NCBI GenBank assembly: GCA_035292585.1
Contig: DATDPU010000159.1
Span: 1 to 64,000 of the forward strand
Length of the DNA: 64,000 nucleotides
Source: DASSFZ01 sp035292585
GTDB lineage: Bacteria; Chloroflexota; Anaerolineae; Fen-1058
Direction of reading: 5' to 3'
A program made the position numbers and the translations under genes. Positions 40,595 through 50,034 of this stretch are shown one piece after another; the stretch's first letter is position 1; each line of letters begins with the position of its first letter. The notes below the pieces were generated by a model that was not told the DNA's origin, did not search any database, and worked only from the letters and a program-made list of their open reading frames with translations.

Positions 40595-41620
40595 ATGCGG
40601 ATTCTGGTTACGGGGGGCGCGGGTTTTATCGGTTGCAACACGGTCGATCGGTTGCTGCGCCGCGGCGCGGAGGTTACGATCTTTGATAATCTATCGCGGC
40701 GGGGAGGGCGATCGAACCTGGAGTGGTTGACCGCTCAACACGGCCAAGCGGCTTTCCGCTTGATCGCGGCCGATCTGCGCCAGTTCGATCGGCTGGCGGA
40801 GGCCGCGCGCGGACAAGACGTCATCCTCCACCTGGCGGGCCAGGTGGCGGTGACGACGTCGGTCAACGATCCGCGCGGCGACTTCGAAGATAATGCGCTG
40901 GGCACGTTCAACGCGCTCGAAGCGGCGCGGCTGTCAGGCTCGGGCCCGATCTTTTTGTACGCCTCGACCAACAAGGTGTACGGCGGGATGGAGGAGGTGG
41001 CGCTGGTCGAGCAGAACACGCGCTACGTTTACCGCGATTTTCCGAACGGCATTCCCGAAACGCAGCCGCTCGATTTCCATTCGCCCTACGGGTGTTCCAA
41101 AGGCGCCGGCGATCAGTACGTGCGTGATTACGCTCGCATCTATGGTCTGCGCACGGTCGTGTTCCGCCAGTCGGCGATCTACGGCCCGCGCCAGTTTGGC
41201 ATTGAAGATCAAGGCTGGCTGGCCTGGTTCATCATCGCGGCGGTGACGGGCAAGCCGATCACGATCTACGGCGATGGCAAGCAGGTGCGCGATGTGTTGT
41301 ACGTGGCCGATCTGATCGATCTGTACGAAGCGGCGATTCAGCACATCGATCGCGTGTCCGGTCAGGTGTTCAACGCCGGCGGCGGCCCGGCTAACACCCT
41401 CTCCGTCTGGAGCGAGTTCGGCCCGCTGCTCGAAGAACTCCTGGGACGCGCGGTGCAAGTCGGGTGGGGTGATTGGCGACCCGGCGATCAGCGCATCTAC
41501 GTGTCGGACATTCGCACAGCGAAAGAACTGTTGAGCTGGTCGCCGCGCGTTGCGCCGGCGGAAGGTGTGCTGAAGCTGCACGAGTGGGTGATCGCCAATC
41601 GAGCATTATTTGAGTCGTAG
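40595..41620 (+). CDS. NAD-dependent epimerase/dehydratase, CDP-paratose 2-epimerase-like
   Basis: A 341-residue extended SDR. The Rossmann motif is VTGGAGFIGCN (about 5-15). The catalytic Tyr and Lys are in HSPYGCSKGAGDQYVRDYAR, with Ser/Thr in LYASTNKVYGG. The combination STNKVYGG, LDFHSPYGCSKG and FRQSAIYGPRQFGIEDQGW is characteristic of CDP-tyvelose (paratose) 2-epimerases of the RfbE type and of related CDP-sugar enzymes. It starts 3 bp after the flippase-like gene, so the two are coupled. It probably makes a nucleotide sugar for the transferases downstream. Confidence 0.88.
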   Translation: MRILVTGGAGFIGCNTVDRLLRRGAEVTIFDNLSRRGGRSNLEWLTAQHGQAAFRLIAADLRQFDRLAEAARGQDVILHLAGQVAVTTSVNDPRGDFEDNALGTFNALEAARLSGSGPIFLYASTNKVYGGMEEVALVEQNTRYVYRDFPNGIPETQPLDFHSPYGCSKGAGDQYVRDYARIYGLRTVVFRQSAIYGPRQFGIEDQGWLAWFIIAAVTGKPITIYGDGKQVRDVLYVADLIDLYEAAIQHIDRVSGQVFNAGGGPANTLSVWSEFGPLLEELLGRAVQVGWGDWRPGDQRIYVSDIRTAKELLSWSPRVAPAEGVLKLHEWVIANRALFES

Positions 41621-41640
41621 ACTTCATCCGGGACAATCTT

Positions 41641-41715
41641 GATCCACGAAGAGACACGAAGAGACACGAGGGGACACGAAGATATTTTAGTGTGGCTTGG
41701 TGTGCCTTCGTGGAT
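41641..41715. repeat. CCACGAAG-ended imperfect palindrome, copy A
   Basis: GATCCACGAAG followed by AGACACGAAG units, then ATATTTTAGTGTGGCTTGG and CTTCGTGGAT. Outer arms are inverted repeats. Confidence 0.85.
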
Positions 41716-41732
41716 AAGCCTTTCGGAGCAAT

Positions 41733-41818
41733 GATCCACGAAGGGACACGAAGGGACACGAAGAGACACGAAGGGACACGAAGATATTTTGGTGTGGCTT
41801 GGTGTGCCTTCGTGGATC
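41733..41818. repeat. CCACGAAG-ended imperfect palindrome, copy B
   Basis: Same build as copy A with one more GGACACGAAG unit. It directly precedes the GT4 gene. A third member is at 49901-50022. Confidence 0.85.
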
Positions 41819-41835
41819 GAGTCTGGCGTAGCGAA

Positions 41836-43026
41836 ATGAAGATACTCGTCACGTTGCTGTATTACCGCCCCTACATCAGCGGGCTGACAATTTACGCCGA
41901 GCGCCTGGCGCGCGGGCTGGCGGCGCGTGGACATCGCGTGACGGTGCTGACGTCGCAGTACGAGCCGACGCTGCCGCGCCGTGCGACGCTGCACGGCGTG
42001 CAGGTAGTGCGCGTGCCGGTGACTTTTCGTCTGAGCAAGGGCGTGATCATGCCGGCTTACGGCTGGCTGGCCTGGCAGCTGGTACGCGAACACGACGTGC
42101 TCAACCTGCACTTGCCGCAGTTCGAGGCGAGTGGCGTCGCGCTGCGCGGGCAGGCGCTGAATAAGCCGGTGGTGCTGACTTACCACACCGATCTGCACCT
42201 GCCGCCCGGCCTGCTCAACCGCTTCATCGAGCGCGCAGTCATGACCAGCAATCGGCTGGCCGCGCGCTCCGCCGATGCGATCACCGCCTACACGCGTGAC
42301 TTCGCTGCGCACTCGCCGTACCTATCGCGCTATTTGCACAAGGTACACGTCATCCCGCCGCCGGTCGATATTCCTATCCCCGGCGCGGACGACGTCGCCG
42401 CGTTTCGCGCACACTGGAATCCCGGCGGGAAGCGGCTGATCGGCATGGCGACACGACTGGCAGCAGAAAAAGGCGTCGAGGTGCTGCTCGATGCGCTGCC
42501 GCGGGTGCTGGAGGAATTCCCCGACGCGCACATTCTATACGCCGGGCAGCACGCGGGCGTGCTGGGGGAGGAAGCGTATTACCGGCAGCTCCAGCCGCTG
42601 TTCGAGCGCTGGCGCGATCGCATCACGTTCCTGGGGATACTCAATCCGTATGAGATGTCTAAGTTCTTCTCGATCCTGGATGTGCTGGTGGTCCCTAGCA
42701 CCAACTCGACCGAGACGTTTGGCCTGGTGCAGGTCGAGGCGATGCTGTGCGGCACGCCGTCGATCGCCAGCGATTTGCCGGGTGTGCGGCAGCCGGTGCG
42801 CATGACAGGTATGGGGGAAGTGGTTCCGATTCGGGATAGCGTTGCCTTAGCCGATGCGATTATCCGGGTCCTGCGTGAACGCGATCGTTACCTTCGCCCA
42901 CGCGCCGAGATCGAAGCGCTGTTCAGCACGGAACGCACGGCCGAGCGTTACGAGCAGCTGTTTGAAGAGCTGCTAGCCGCACAGCGTCGGCAGGTGGCCT
43001 ACGCTCACCGAAGCGAGCATTCGTAG
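41836..43026 (+). CDS. Family 4 glycosyltransferase (GT-B fold)
   Basis: 396 residues. The N-terminal half begins MKILVTLLYYRPYISGLTIYAERLARGLAARGH, typical of GT4 acceptor domains. The donor-binding half has VEVLLDALPRVLEEFPDAHILYAGQ and the E-x7-E region TETFGLVQVEAMLCGTPSIASDLPGV. It transfers a sugar from a nucleotide sugar to a lipid or glycan acceptor at the cytoplasmic face. ATG at 41836 is chosen because upstream is pure CACGAAG repeat. It ends 2 bp before the methyltransferase gene. Confidence 0.92.
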   Translation: MKILVTLLYYRPYISGLTIYAERLARGLAARGHRVTVLTSQYEPTLPRRATLHGVQVVRVPVTFRLSKGVIMPAYGWLAWQLVREHDVLNLHLPQFEASGVALRGQALNKPVVLTYHTDLHLPPGLLNRFIERAVMTSNRLAARSADAITAYTRDFAAHSPYLSRYLHKVHVIPPPVDIPIPGADDVAAFRAHWNPGGKRLIGMATRLAAEKGVEVLLDALPRVLEEFPDAHILYAGQHAGVLGEEAYYRQLQPLFERWRDRITFLGILNPYEMSKFFSILDVLVVPSTNSTETFGLVQVEAMLCGTPSIASDLPGVRQPVRMTGMGEVVPIRDSVALADAIIRVLRERDRYLRPRAEIEALFSTERTAERYEQLFEELLAAQRRQVAYAHRSEHS

Positions 43027-43028
43027 AG

Positions 43029-43835
43029 ATGCTGCCGGCCAAATCGGCATACCTGTCCGACGACCTGTTGTGGCGTCATCTGCAAGAGTTGCCCTACTTC
43101 CGGGCGCTCTTGCGCGCCGTCGAGGCGCGCTTTTATGAAGACATCGATCTGCCCGAGCCGGTCCTGGATGTCGGCTGCGGTGACGGGCACTTTGCGGCGA
43201 TGGCGCTGGCCGACCGCGCCGCGCTGGTCGGCATCGATCCGTGGTGGCCGCCTCTGCGCGAGTCGGCCCGGCGCAAAGTCTATCGCGCCGCGATTCAGGC
43301 TTCCGGCGCGGCGCTGCCTTTTCCCAGCGGGCACTTCGCCACGGCGATCAGCAACTCGGTGTTGGAGCATATTCCTGATCTCGATCCGGTGCTGGCGGAA
43401 ATCAACCGCGTCCTGCGCCCCGGCGGGCGCTTCATCTTCTGTGTGCCGAGCGATAATTTTCTGCCGTTCCTCTCGATCTCGCGCGGACTGCGCCGGGTGG
43501 GGCTGCGCGGTCTCGGTTCGCTATATGAACGGTTCTTCAATCGCATCTCGCGCCACTATCACTGTGACGATCCCGCGACCTGGGCCGAGCGGCTGGCGCG
43601 CGCCGGCCTGGCGCTCGAGCGCCACTGGTATTACTTCTCGCGCGACGCGCTCAGGACCTTGGAGTGGGGGCATTACTTTGGCGCGCCGGCCGTCGTCGCC
43701 AAGAAACTGACCGGGCGCTGGGTGATCTCGCCATCACGTTGGAACCTATGGCTAACCGATCGGTTCATCCGGCGTTACTATGAAGAAGCGCTGCCCACGG
43801 AAGGCGCCTATCTGTTTTTTGTCGCCCGCAAATAA
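43029..43835 (+). CDS. SAM-dependent methyltransferase (class I)
   Basis: 268 residues. The SAM-binding motif is PVLDVGCGDGHFAAMAL (about 42-58), followed by LVGIDPWW, a post-motif ALPFPSGHFATAISNSVLEHIPD and EINRVLRPGGRFIFCVPSD. It belongs to the Methyltransf_11 group. The C-terminal about 100 residues carry WYYFSRDALRTLEWGHYFG. It is coupled to the GT4 gene (2-bp gap), so a sugar or lipid-linked glycan is a reasonable substrate (inference). Confidence 0.88.
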   Translation: MLPAKSAYLSDDLLWRHLQELPYFRALLRAVEARFYEDIDLPEPVLDVGCGDGHFAAMALADRAALVGIDPWWPPLRESARRKVYRAAIQASGAALPFPSGHFATAISNSVLEHIPDLDPVLAEINRVLRPGGRFIFCVPSDNFLPFLSISRGLRRVGLRGLGSLYERFFNRISRHYHCDDPATWAERLARAGLALERHWYYFSRDALRTLEWGHYFGAPAVVAKKLTGRWVISPSRWNLWLTDRFIRRYYEEALPTEGAYLFFVARK

Positions 43836-44142
43836 AGTAGTTTAGCCCCTCGTGGGCGTTGGGGCCTTATGCTACGATTAAACTTACTGGTCAATCCGGT
43901 TGTTTGCTGGTACATTTTTGCCCGGCTGTCTCGGTCACGTCTGGTCACATTGTAGTACAGGACTTACGCAGTTGGCGCGGCAGTTGCACTGCCGCCGCCT
44001 CATCTGCCGCAGTTCAACTGCGGCAGCAACATGCAGCTGCGTAAGTCCTGTAGTAGTAACGACTTCAGTCGTTCAGACTTCAGTCGTTCTGCCGTAGCAC
44101 TTGCGTAAGCGATTTGAGCAAAATAGAAGCGTGGGAGACCGG
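43836..44142. other. Intergenic region with palindromic element and ACGACTTCAGTCGT repeats
   Basis: About 300 bp without a gene. It has a GCCCCTCGTGGGCGTTGGGGC hairpin-like stretch near 43852, the complete 95-bp element at 43957-44051, and AACGACTTCAGTCGTTC units at 44058-44092. No confident promoter for the following giant gene was found. Confidence 0.6.
43957..44051. repeat. Palindromic element, copy 4 (complete, inverted orientation)
   Basis: Terminal inverted repeats ACAGGACTTACGCAG (43957-43971) and CTGCGTAAGTCCTGT (44037-44051), perfect over 15 bp. The interior, reverse-complemented, matches copy 3 with few differences. Flanked on the left by GTAGT and on the right by AGTAG, so a 3-bp target duplication AGT is possible. 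Confidence 0.92.
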
Positions 44143-47100
44143 ATGAGCTCGCCCCAATCGCAACGACCGTCGAACCCTCCCCCCAGCCTGTTGGATTACA
44201 TGCTGCTGGCCGTCGGCCTGGTCATTGCAGGCATTTATACGCGGCTGCTGCTGCGCCAGCGATCGCATTCAAACGGCTCTGGTTTACCCCAGCTGTCCGT
44301 GGGTTCGTCTGCCTCGACCGTGACTCCGGTTCAGCCCCCGCCGGCGCCGATCGAGGTCTCTCAGGTAACGGTGCTTGAGCCGGTTCGCGCGCCGAAGCCC
44401 CAACCGGTTATCGAGGAACCCCGCGAACCACTGCGTCCCGTTCACATTGCGGCGTTTGTCGCCATCCTTCTCGTCGGCTTCTATTTTCGATTCACCGGGC
44501 TGAATTGGGACGCCAGCCAGCACCTGCACCCGGACGAGCGCTTCCTGACGGACGTGTTGACCCGTGTGGAAATACCGGACAGTCTCGGCGAGTATTTTGA
44601 TTCACAGACTTCTTCGCTCAATCCGCGCAATCATGGGCACACCTTCTTCGTCTACGGCGATCTTCCGATCACGATTGGGCGGCTGGTCGCCGAAGGGTTG
44701 ACGGGCCTATGCCAGCCCGACCCCACTGCGCCGCTCGATGCGCAGACCGGCCGACCGGCGCCCACGCTCTTCGATTCACTCCTGCGCGGGCTAGGCTTCG
44801 ATACGTTCTGCTATCGCGCCGACGGATCGTTTCGCGCGCTAATCGGTTACGATGAAGTTGCCCTGGTCGGGCGCGCGCTCTCGGCGCTGTTCGATCTCGG
44901 CACGCTGATCTGGTTGTTCCTGATCGCGCGTGAGGTCTATAGCGTCCGCGCGGGTTTGGCGGCGATGGCGCTCGGCGCGCTGGCCGTGCTGCACATCCAG
45001 CAGGCGCACTTCTTTACCGCTGACACCTTCGCCACCCATTTCGTCGCCGCCGCGTTCTATTTCAGCGTGCGCGCCTGGAAGACTGGCGCATGGTTCGATT
45101 TTGCCGCCGCCGGTGTCGGCAGCGGACTGGCCATGGCCTGCCGCATCAACGTCGCGCCCTTACTAGGGATTGTGGCCCTCGCCGCGTTCGTTCGGGCGAT
45201 TCACGGTTGGAACGGTTGGGGGAACGCAGGTCGCATCGAGCTGGCGTTCTCCCAAACCATTCTCGCCGCGGCAGCGGCGCTGATCGCATTTCGCATCTTC
45301 ATGCCCAATGCCTTCTCGGGTCTGATCATGCCGGACGAGCGTTGGCTGAGCAACATGGGGGAAATCTCGAAGATTGTCAGCGGCGAAGCGACCGCGCCCC
45401 CAGATGTGCAGTGGACCGATCGCAGGGCGCTGGTGTTCCCCTGGGTCAACGTCGTGTTCTGGGGCATGGGCCTGCCGTTAGGGCTGGCTGCCTGGATCGG
45501 CTGGGCAGTCATCGGATGGCGGTTGCTGGGGCGGCCTTTCCTGTCGATCAAGAATCGCACCATTGGCGAGTGGTTGCGCGCAGTCGCCTCGTCGAAGCAC
45601 GTGCTGATCTGGGTCTGGGTCACGGCCTACTTCGCCTGGCAGGGCACGCAGTGGGTGAAGTCCATTCGTTACCTATTGCCGTTGTATCCATTCCTGGCGA
45701 TCTTCGCCGGCTGGCTGCTGGTGTCGGTGTGGGATTGGGCGCGGGCGGCATCGAGGGCGGCGATTCTTGTAGGAGGCGACTCTGGTCGCCGACAGTCGGC
45801 ATCAGGGGGGTTGGCATCGGGGGGGTCGGCACTAGGAGGGTCGGCATCGGGAGATGCCTCCTACAACAAACGGTGGGTGAGGGCGATCGCGTACGCGCTG
45901 CCGGCCGTCGTGCTGGCCGGAACGCTGCTGTGGGCTGTGGCCTTCACCGAAATCTATCGCCAGACAACGACGCGCGTTGCGGCCTCCGAGTGGATTTACG
46001 AGAACGTCCCAACCGCCGCGACGCTCCACTACACCGATTCGACCGGCCCGCGTCAGGTCCAGTTGCCGTTGCCTAACCTCACTACTTTTGCCGGGCCGGG
46101 GTCGCCGCAGATCATCGGGTTCAGCGTGCCGACGAACGGCAGCTTGGCGGGCATCACCATTCGCGAGCTGCATGATCCCGGCGCTGACCTATCCGAAGAA
46201 TCGCTCACGTTCGTCGTGGCGCAAGACCCATCCGGCTCGCCAGAGATTGCCTCGGCGACCGCGACCGAACCATTCACAGGCGAACCCGGCCGGCCGGTGG
46301 ACGTGGCCTTTCCGCGTGCATCGCTTCAGGCCGGGATCACGTACTATCTGGTGGGCTACACCGACGCCGATTCCGCGCCGCTCGATTTCAGCGCGAGCCT
46401 CGTGGTGGATACCGCTGGCAATGTTCTACCCATCGAAGTGAGGCCAAGCGAGGGACTGCCGCCGGGCGTGCTGGCGTTTAGCGTCCCGCAGGATAGCACG
46501 CTCATCTCAGCTACCGCAAATATCCGGCCCGAAGCGGTGACCGGCTCGGCGGATGTGCTGCGTGTTCGTATCGCGCTCGATGCGGATGGCAACCAGACCA
46601 TCGCGCAAGGCCAGATCGAAGTCCCCGGCGGCGCGCCGGCCGGCTCTTACGATCTGCCTTTTGATAACGCGCCGCTCACGGCCGACCAGCCGTATTTCTT
46701 CATTGGCGAGGCGACGAATGGATCGCTGATCGCTGCCGGCAGCCAGCTGGTGAACGAGCATTGGGATGACGGTATCCCGATCCGTGTGGGTGGGCGCGAT
46801 GGCTTCAGCGTCTATCGCGGCGGCGTCGATGCAACCAACTACGACGACGACACGCTCGACAAACTGGGCAGGATGCTCAACTGGCTGGATCAGGCCGACT
46901 ACCTGTTCCTCACCAGCAACCGGTTGTACGGCTCGATCCCACGCCAACCGCTGCGCTACCCACTGGCGACTGAATACTATCGGTTACTGTTCACGGGTCA
47001 ACTAGGTTTCGATCTCGTCGCCGAGTTCACCTCGTACCCCCGGCTTGGCCCGTTCGAGTTTATCGATCAAGAGACGACGCAGGCGCTCGGTCTGCAACCC

Positions 47101-49896
47101 GATCCGACCCGGCTGCCCAAACCCGGCGTGATCGATGTGCCGTACCCGCCGGCCGAAGAAGCGTTCAGCGTGTACGATCACCCGCGCGTGTTGATTTACC
47201 AGAAGCGCGCCGACTTCTCGCTGCAAGATGTGATCGCCAAGCTGAGCCGGCTCGATCTGGAGACGGGCTACCACGGCTTCCGCCCACGCGATGAAACGGC
47301 CTCGCCCACCGGCCAAATGCTCACCGAACCGGCGTGGGAGACGCAACAAGCCAACGGCGCCTGGTCGGAGTTGTTCCAGCGGGATGGCCTGCTCAACGCC
47401 AACCCCGGCCTGGGTGTGGTGGCCTGGTACGTGCTGGTGGCGGCCTTGGGGTTGGCGGCGTTCCCGATCCTGTTCGTCGCCGCACCCGGCCTGGCCGATC
47501 GCGGCTACGGGCTGGCGCGCACGCTGGGCGTGTTGTTGCTCTCGTTTCTGGTCTGGTTCCCGGCAAGCTTCCGTATATTGCCGTTCACGCGCGAGGCGTT
47601 GCTGCTGATGGCGCTCGTGCTGGCAGCCGCCGGTGGACTGATCGCACGATCGAGGCGCTTGGAGATTAGAGATTGGTGGCGGCGGAATGCGCGCCTGATC
47701 CTGACCGAAGAGATTGTTTTTGGGGCGGCGTTCTTGTTGTTCTTACTGCTGCGCTTCGGCAACCCCGACCTGTGGCACCCGTGGAAGGGCGGCGAGAAGC
47801 CGATGGACTTCGCCTACTTCAATGCGATCATCAAGTCGCAATACTTCCCGCCGTATGATCCCTGGTTCTCCGGCGGCTTCATGACCTATTACTACTATGG
47901 TTGGGTGATGCTGGCCGGGCTGACGAAGCTGTTGGGCACTGTGCCGGCGATTGCGTACAACATCGCCGTGCCGACGGTGTATGCGCTGGCGGCGCTGGGC
48001 GCCTTCAGCGTGGCGCACGGACTGGCAAGCCGTTTCGGATTGCGGATTTCCGATTTGAGATTTAGGGAGCATCACCAATTACCAGTCACCAATCCCCAAT
48101 TACCCATCGCAGTTGGCGTCATCGCGGCGGTCTTCGTCATGTTGATCGGCAACCTGGGCGAGGTCAAGCTGCTGTACGATGAATTCGGCAGGATCGGCCA
48201 AACGAGTATCGACACGCGCCTGCCGGTGATCGACAATACGGCGAAGTTCGTCGATGGCTTGCTCAAGGTGGCCACGGGTCAACAGCAACTGGAGTTCCCC
48301 AGCGACTGGTGGTACTGGAACCCCACCCGCATCATCCCGGCGCCCGAAGGTGAAGCCGGCCCGATCACCGAGTTTCCCTTCTTCACGTTCCTGTATGCCG
48401 ACTTGCACGCGCACATGATGGCGTTGCCATTGACGATCCTTGTCCTGGGGTTGGCAGTGTCGTGGCTGACACACGTACCACTTAGAAACCTCCCAGGTCT
48501 TGCGGGCCGGGGAGGTCTGGCTCGCGCGTGGTGGCCTGGAGTCCTCAGCCTGATCTTGGGTGGCATAGCCATCGGGGCGCTACGCGCGGCAAACACGGCC
48601 GATTACCCAACCTATGTCGGCGTGGGCATCGTCGCGCTGGCCTTCGGAACCTGGGCGGCGGAATCACTGCGCGAGAAGGGAACCTGGCTGCGATTCATCC
48701 TGCGCGTCGGTTTGCTGATTGGAGCGGCCACGCTTCTGTTCATGCCTTTCGGCCAATCGGACCGGCTGGGCGGCACGACGCTCGAAGGCTGGCAAGGCTC
48801 CAAGACCGAGCTATGGGCTTACCTGTTCGTACATGGCATCTTCCTGTTCCCGATCGTCACCTATCTCTTCCTCGAAACACGGCGTTGGGGCTGGCGCTGG
48901 ATGAGCGCGCTGTGGAATCGGTTGGGCAGTTGGCGCTGGTTGATCGGGGTTCCGGCGGGCATCGTGGCGTTGGCGCTGCTGTATTTTGCGCTGACCGGCG
49001 TCACGGTGGTCTTCGTTGCCGCGCCGCTGATCGCGATCGCCGGCGTCTTGATGCTGCGTCCACGCTTGCCGGTTGTGACGCGCTTCTGGTATCTGATGGT
49101 GTTTCTGGCGCTGGCGCTGAGTTTGGCGGTCGAGCTGGTCGTGTTCCGTGGCGATATCAGCCGCATGAACATGGTGTTCAAGTTCTACTACCAGATCTGG
49201 ACGCTGCTGGGCATTGCCGGCGCGGTGGCGTTGGGCTGGCTGTGGTCGCGTTCATCAATCGTGCTGCCGCGCTTCAACCGGGGCTGGCGCACGGCGATGG
49301 TTGTACTGGCAGCGGCCGGGCTGTTGTACCCGCCGTTTGCCGCGCGGGCCAAGCTCTCCGAGCGTTTCACCGAGGGCGCGCCGCCGGGTCTTGATGGCAT
49401 GGCCTACATGCGCGACGCCGTCTATTCCGAGGTCAACGACGCGGGTGAAGAGCATTTGTTGCAGTTGCGCTGGGACCAGGAAGCGCTGATGTGGATGCAG
49501 GATCACATTCCCGGCACACCGGTGGTGGCTGAGGGACGCTCGCGGCATGAGTACCTGTGGGGCAGCCGCGTGTCGATTTATACGGGCCTCCCGACGCTGT
49601 TCGGCTGGGCCAACCATCAACGCCAGCAGCGCGGCGTGGTCGTGCCCGGCAGCGTGATCGACCAGCGCTTGCAGGATACGGCTTTGCTGTATGGCGAGCC
49701 GAACCTGGTCACGACGCAGAAGATTATCCAGCGTTACGGCATCAAGTATATTTACGTCGGCGAATTGGAGAAGATGTATTATCCGGCCGAGGGACTGGCG
49801 AAGTTCGATCAGATGGTGCAGGAGGGTGCGCTACGGATCGCGCACGAGAATCCAGCGGTGAAGATTTACGAGGTTGTGGAAATGAAGGACGGATAA
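44143..49896 (+). CDS. Giant YYY-type (DUF2298) membrane protein with N-terminal PMT/ArnT-like half
   Basis: 1917 residues from the ATG at 44143 (GGGAG upstream). The N-terminal half is a GT-C-type glycosyltransferase: a helix at about 15-35, then GLNWDASQHLHPDERFLTD (about 122-140, acidic Asp-Glu typical of PMT/ArnT), about ten helices, and an extracytoplasmic beta-rich part (about 620-1080). The C-terminal half is a DUF2298/Chlor_Arch_YYY domain: KPMDFAYFNAIIKSQYFPPYDPWFSGG, YYYYGWVM (about 1249) and WNPTRIIP...EFPFFTFLYADLHAHMMALP. It probably moves sugars from polyprenyl-phosphate donors outside the membrane (inference). A TGTAGGAGGC-ended element is translated in a loop at about 542-575, and a second repeat-derived loop is near 1301-1323. 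Confidence 0.88.
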   Translation: MSSPQSQRPSNPPPSLLDYMLLAVGLVIAGIYTRLLLRQRSHSNGSGLPQLSVGSSASTVTPVQPPPAPIEVSQVTVLEPVRAPKPQPVIEEPREPLRPVHIAAFVAILLVGFYFRFTGLNWDASQHLHPDERFLTDVLTRVEIPDSLGEYFDSQTSSLNPRNHGHTFFVYGDLPITIGRLVAEGLTGLCQPDPTAPLDAQTGRPAPTLFDSLLRGLGFDTFCYRADGSFRALIGYDEVALVGRALSALFDLGTLIWLFLIAREVYSVRAGLAAMALGALAVLHIQQAHFFTADTFATHFVAAAFYFSVRAWKTGAWFDFAAAGVGSGLAMACRINVAPLLGIVALAAFVRAIHGWNGWGNAGRIELAFSQTILAAAAALIAFRIFMPNAFSGLIMPDERWLSNMGEISKIVSGEATAPPDVQWTDRRALVFPWVNVVFWGMGLPLGLAAWIGWAVIGWRLLGRPFLSIKNRTIGEWLRAVASSKHVLIWVWVTAYFAWQGTQWVKSIRYLLPLYPFLAIFAGWLLVSVWDWARAASRAAILVGGDSGRRQSASGGLASGGSALGGSASGDASYNKRWVRAIAYALPAVVLAGTLLWAVAFTEIYRQTTTRVAASEWIYENVPTAATLHYTDSTGPRQVQLPLPNLTTFAGPGSPQIIGFSVPTNGSLAGITIRELHDPGADLSEESLTFVVAQDPSGSPEIASATATEPFTGEPGRPVDVAFPRASLQAGITYYLVGYTDADSAPLDFSASLVVDTAGNVLPIEVRPSEGLPPGVLAFSVPQDSTLISATANIRPEAVTGSADVLRVRIALDADGNQTIAQGQIEVPGGAPAGSYDLPFDNAPLTADQPYFFIGEATNGSLIAAGSQLVNEHWDDGIPIRVGGRDGFSVYRGGVDATNYDDDTLDKLGRMLNWLDQADYLFLTSNRLYGSIPRQPLRYPLATEYYRLLFTGQLGFDLVAEFTSYPRLGPFEFIDQETTQALGLQPDPTRLPKPGVIDVPYPPAEEAFSVYDHPRVLIYQKRADFSLQDVIAKLSRLDLETGYHGFRPRDETASPTGQMLTEPAWETQQANGAWSELFQRDGLLNANPGLGVVAWYVLVAALGLAAFPILFVAAPGLADRGYGLARTLGVLLLSFLVWFPASFRILPFTREALLLMALVLAAAGGLIARSRRLEIRDWWRRNARLILTEEIVFGAAFLLFLLLRFGNPDLWHPWKGGEKPMDFAYFNAIIKSQYFPPYDPWFSGGFMTYYYYGWVMLAGLTKLLGTVPAIAYNIAVPTVYALAALGAFSVAHGLASRFGLRISDLRFREHHQLPVTNPQLPIAVGVIAAVFVMLIGNLGEVKLLYDEFGRIGQTSIDTRLPVIDNTAKFVDGLLKVATGQQQLEFPSDWWYWNPTRIIPAPEGEAGPITEFPFFTFLYADLHAHMMALPLTILVLGLAVSWLTHVPLRNLPGLAGRGGLARAWWPGVLSLILGGIAIGALRAANTADYPTYVGVGIVALAFGTWAAESLREKGTWLRFILRVGLLIGAATLLFMPFGQSDRLGGTTLEGWQGSKTELWAYLFVHGIFLFPIVTYLFLETRRWGWRWMSALWNRLGSWRWLIGVPAGIVALALLYFALTGVTVVFVAAPLIAIAGVLMLRPRLPVVTRFWYLMVFLALALSLAVELVVFRGDISRMNMVFKFYYQIWTLLGIAGAVALGWLWSRSSIVLPRFNRGWRTAMVVLAAAGLLYPPFAARAKLSERFTEGAPPGLDGMAYMRDAVYSEVNDAGEEHLLQLRWDQEALMWMQDHIPGTPVVAEGRSRHEYLWGSRVSIYTGLPTLFGWANHQRQQRGVVVPGSVIDQRLQDTALLYGEPNLVTTQKIIQRYGIKYIYVGELEKMYYPAEGLAKFDQMVQEGALRIAHENPAVKIYEVVEMKDG
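45768..45865. repeat. TGTAGGAGGC-ended element inside the giant YYY gene, in frame
   Basis: 98 bp with TGTAGGAGGC (45768-45777) and GCCTCCTACA (45856-45865). Translated as VGGDSGRRQSASGG...SGDASY in a loop between two membrane helices, the same frame as in the copies at 31469 and 51111. Confidence 0.92.
48043..48110. repeat. In-frame dispersed repeat (ATTACCAGTCACC type) in the giant YYY gene
   Basis: GGATTTCCGATTTGAGATTT then CACCAATTACCAGTCACCAA and CCCCAATTACCC. It is similar to short intergenic repeats elsewhere and encodes a loop (LRISDLRFREHHQLPVTNPQ) between two membrane helices. Confidence 0.6.
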
Positions 49897-49900
49897 CTGA

Positions 49901-50022
49901 TCCACGAAGACACACGAAGACACACGAAGACACACGAAAGTAAAAACTATCGGCGCTATAGACTTTGATTATGAACTGCGAAGTCCTCACTGTCTTAGTG
50001 CCCCTTCGTGTGACTTCGTGGA
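49901..50022. repeat. CCACGAAG-ended palindrome, copy C, before second YYY gene
   Basis: TCCACGAAG (49901-49909) and CTTCGTGGA (50014-50022) are inverted ends, with ACACACGAAG units next to the left end. The right end runs directly into GGAGAGAG, the ribosome-binding site of the gene at 50035. Confidence 0.85.
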
Positions 50023-50034
50023 GAGAGTTTTAAG

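Noticed and set aside
41692..41835. N-terminal extension of the GT4 gene
   Set aside because: It is translated CACGAAG repeat (HEGTRRDTKRHEGTRR); the conserved protein starts at 41836.
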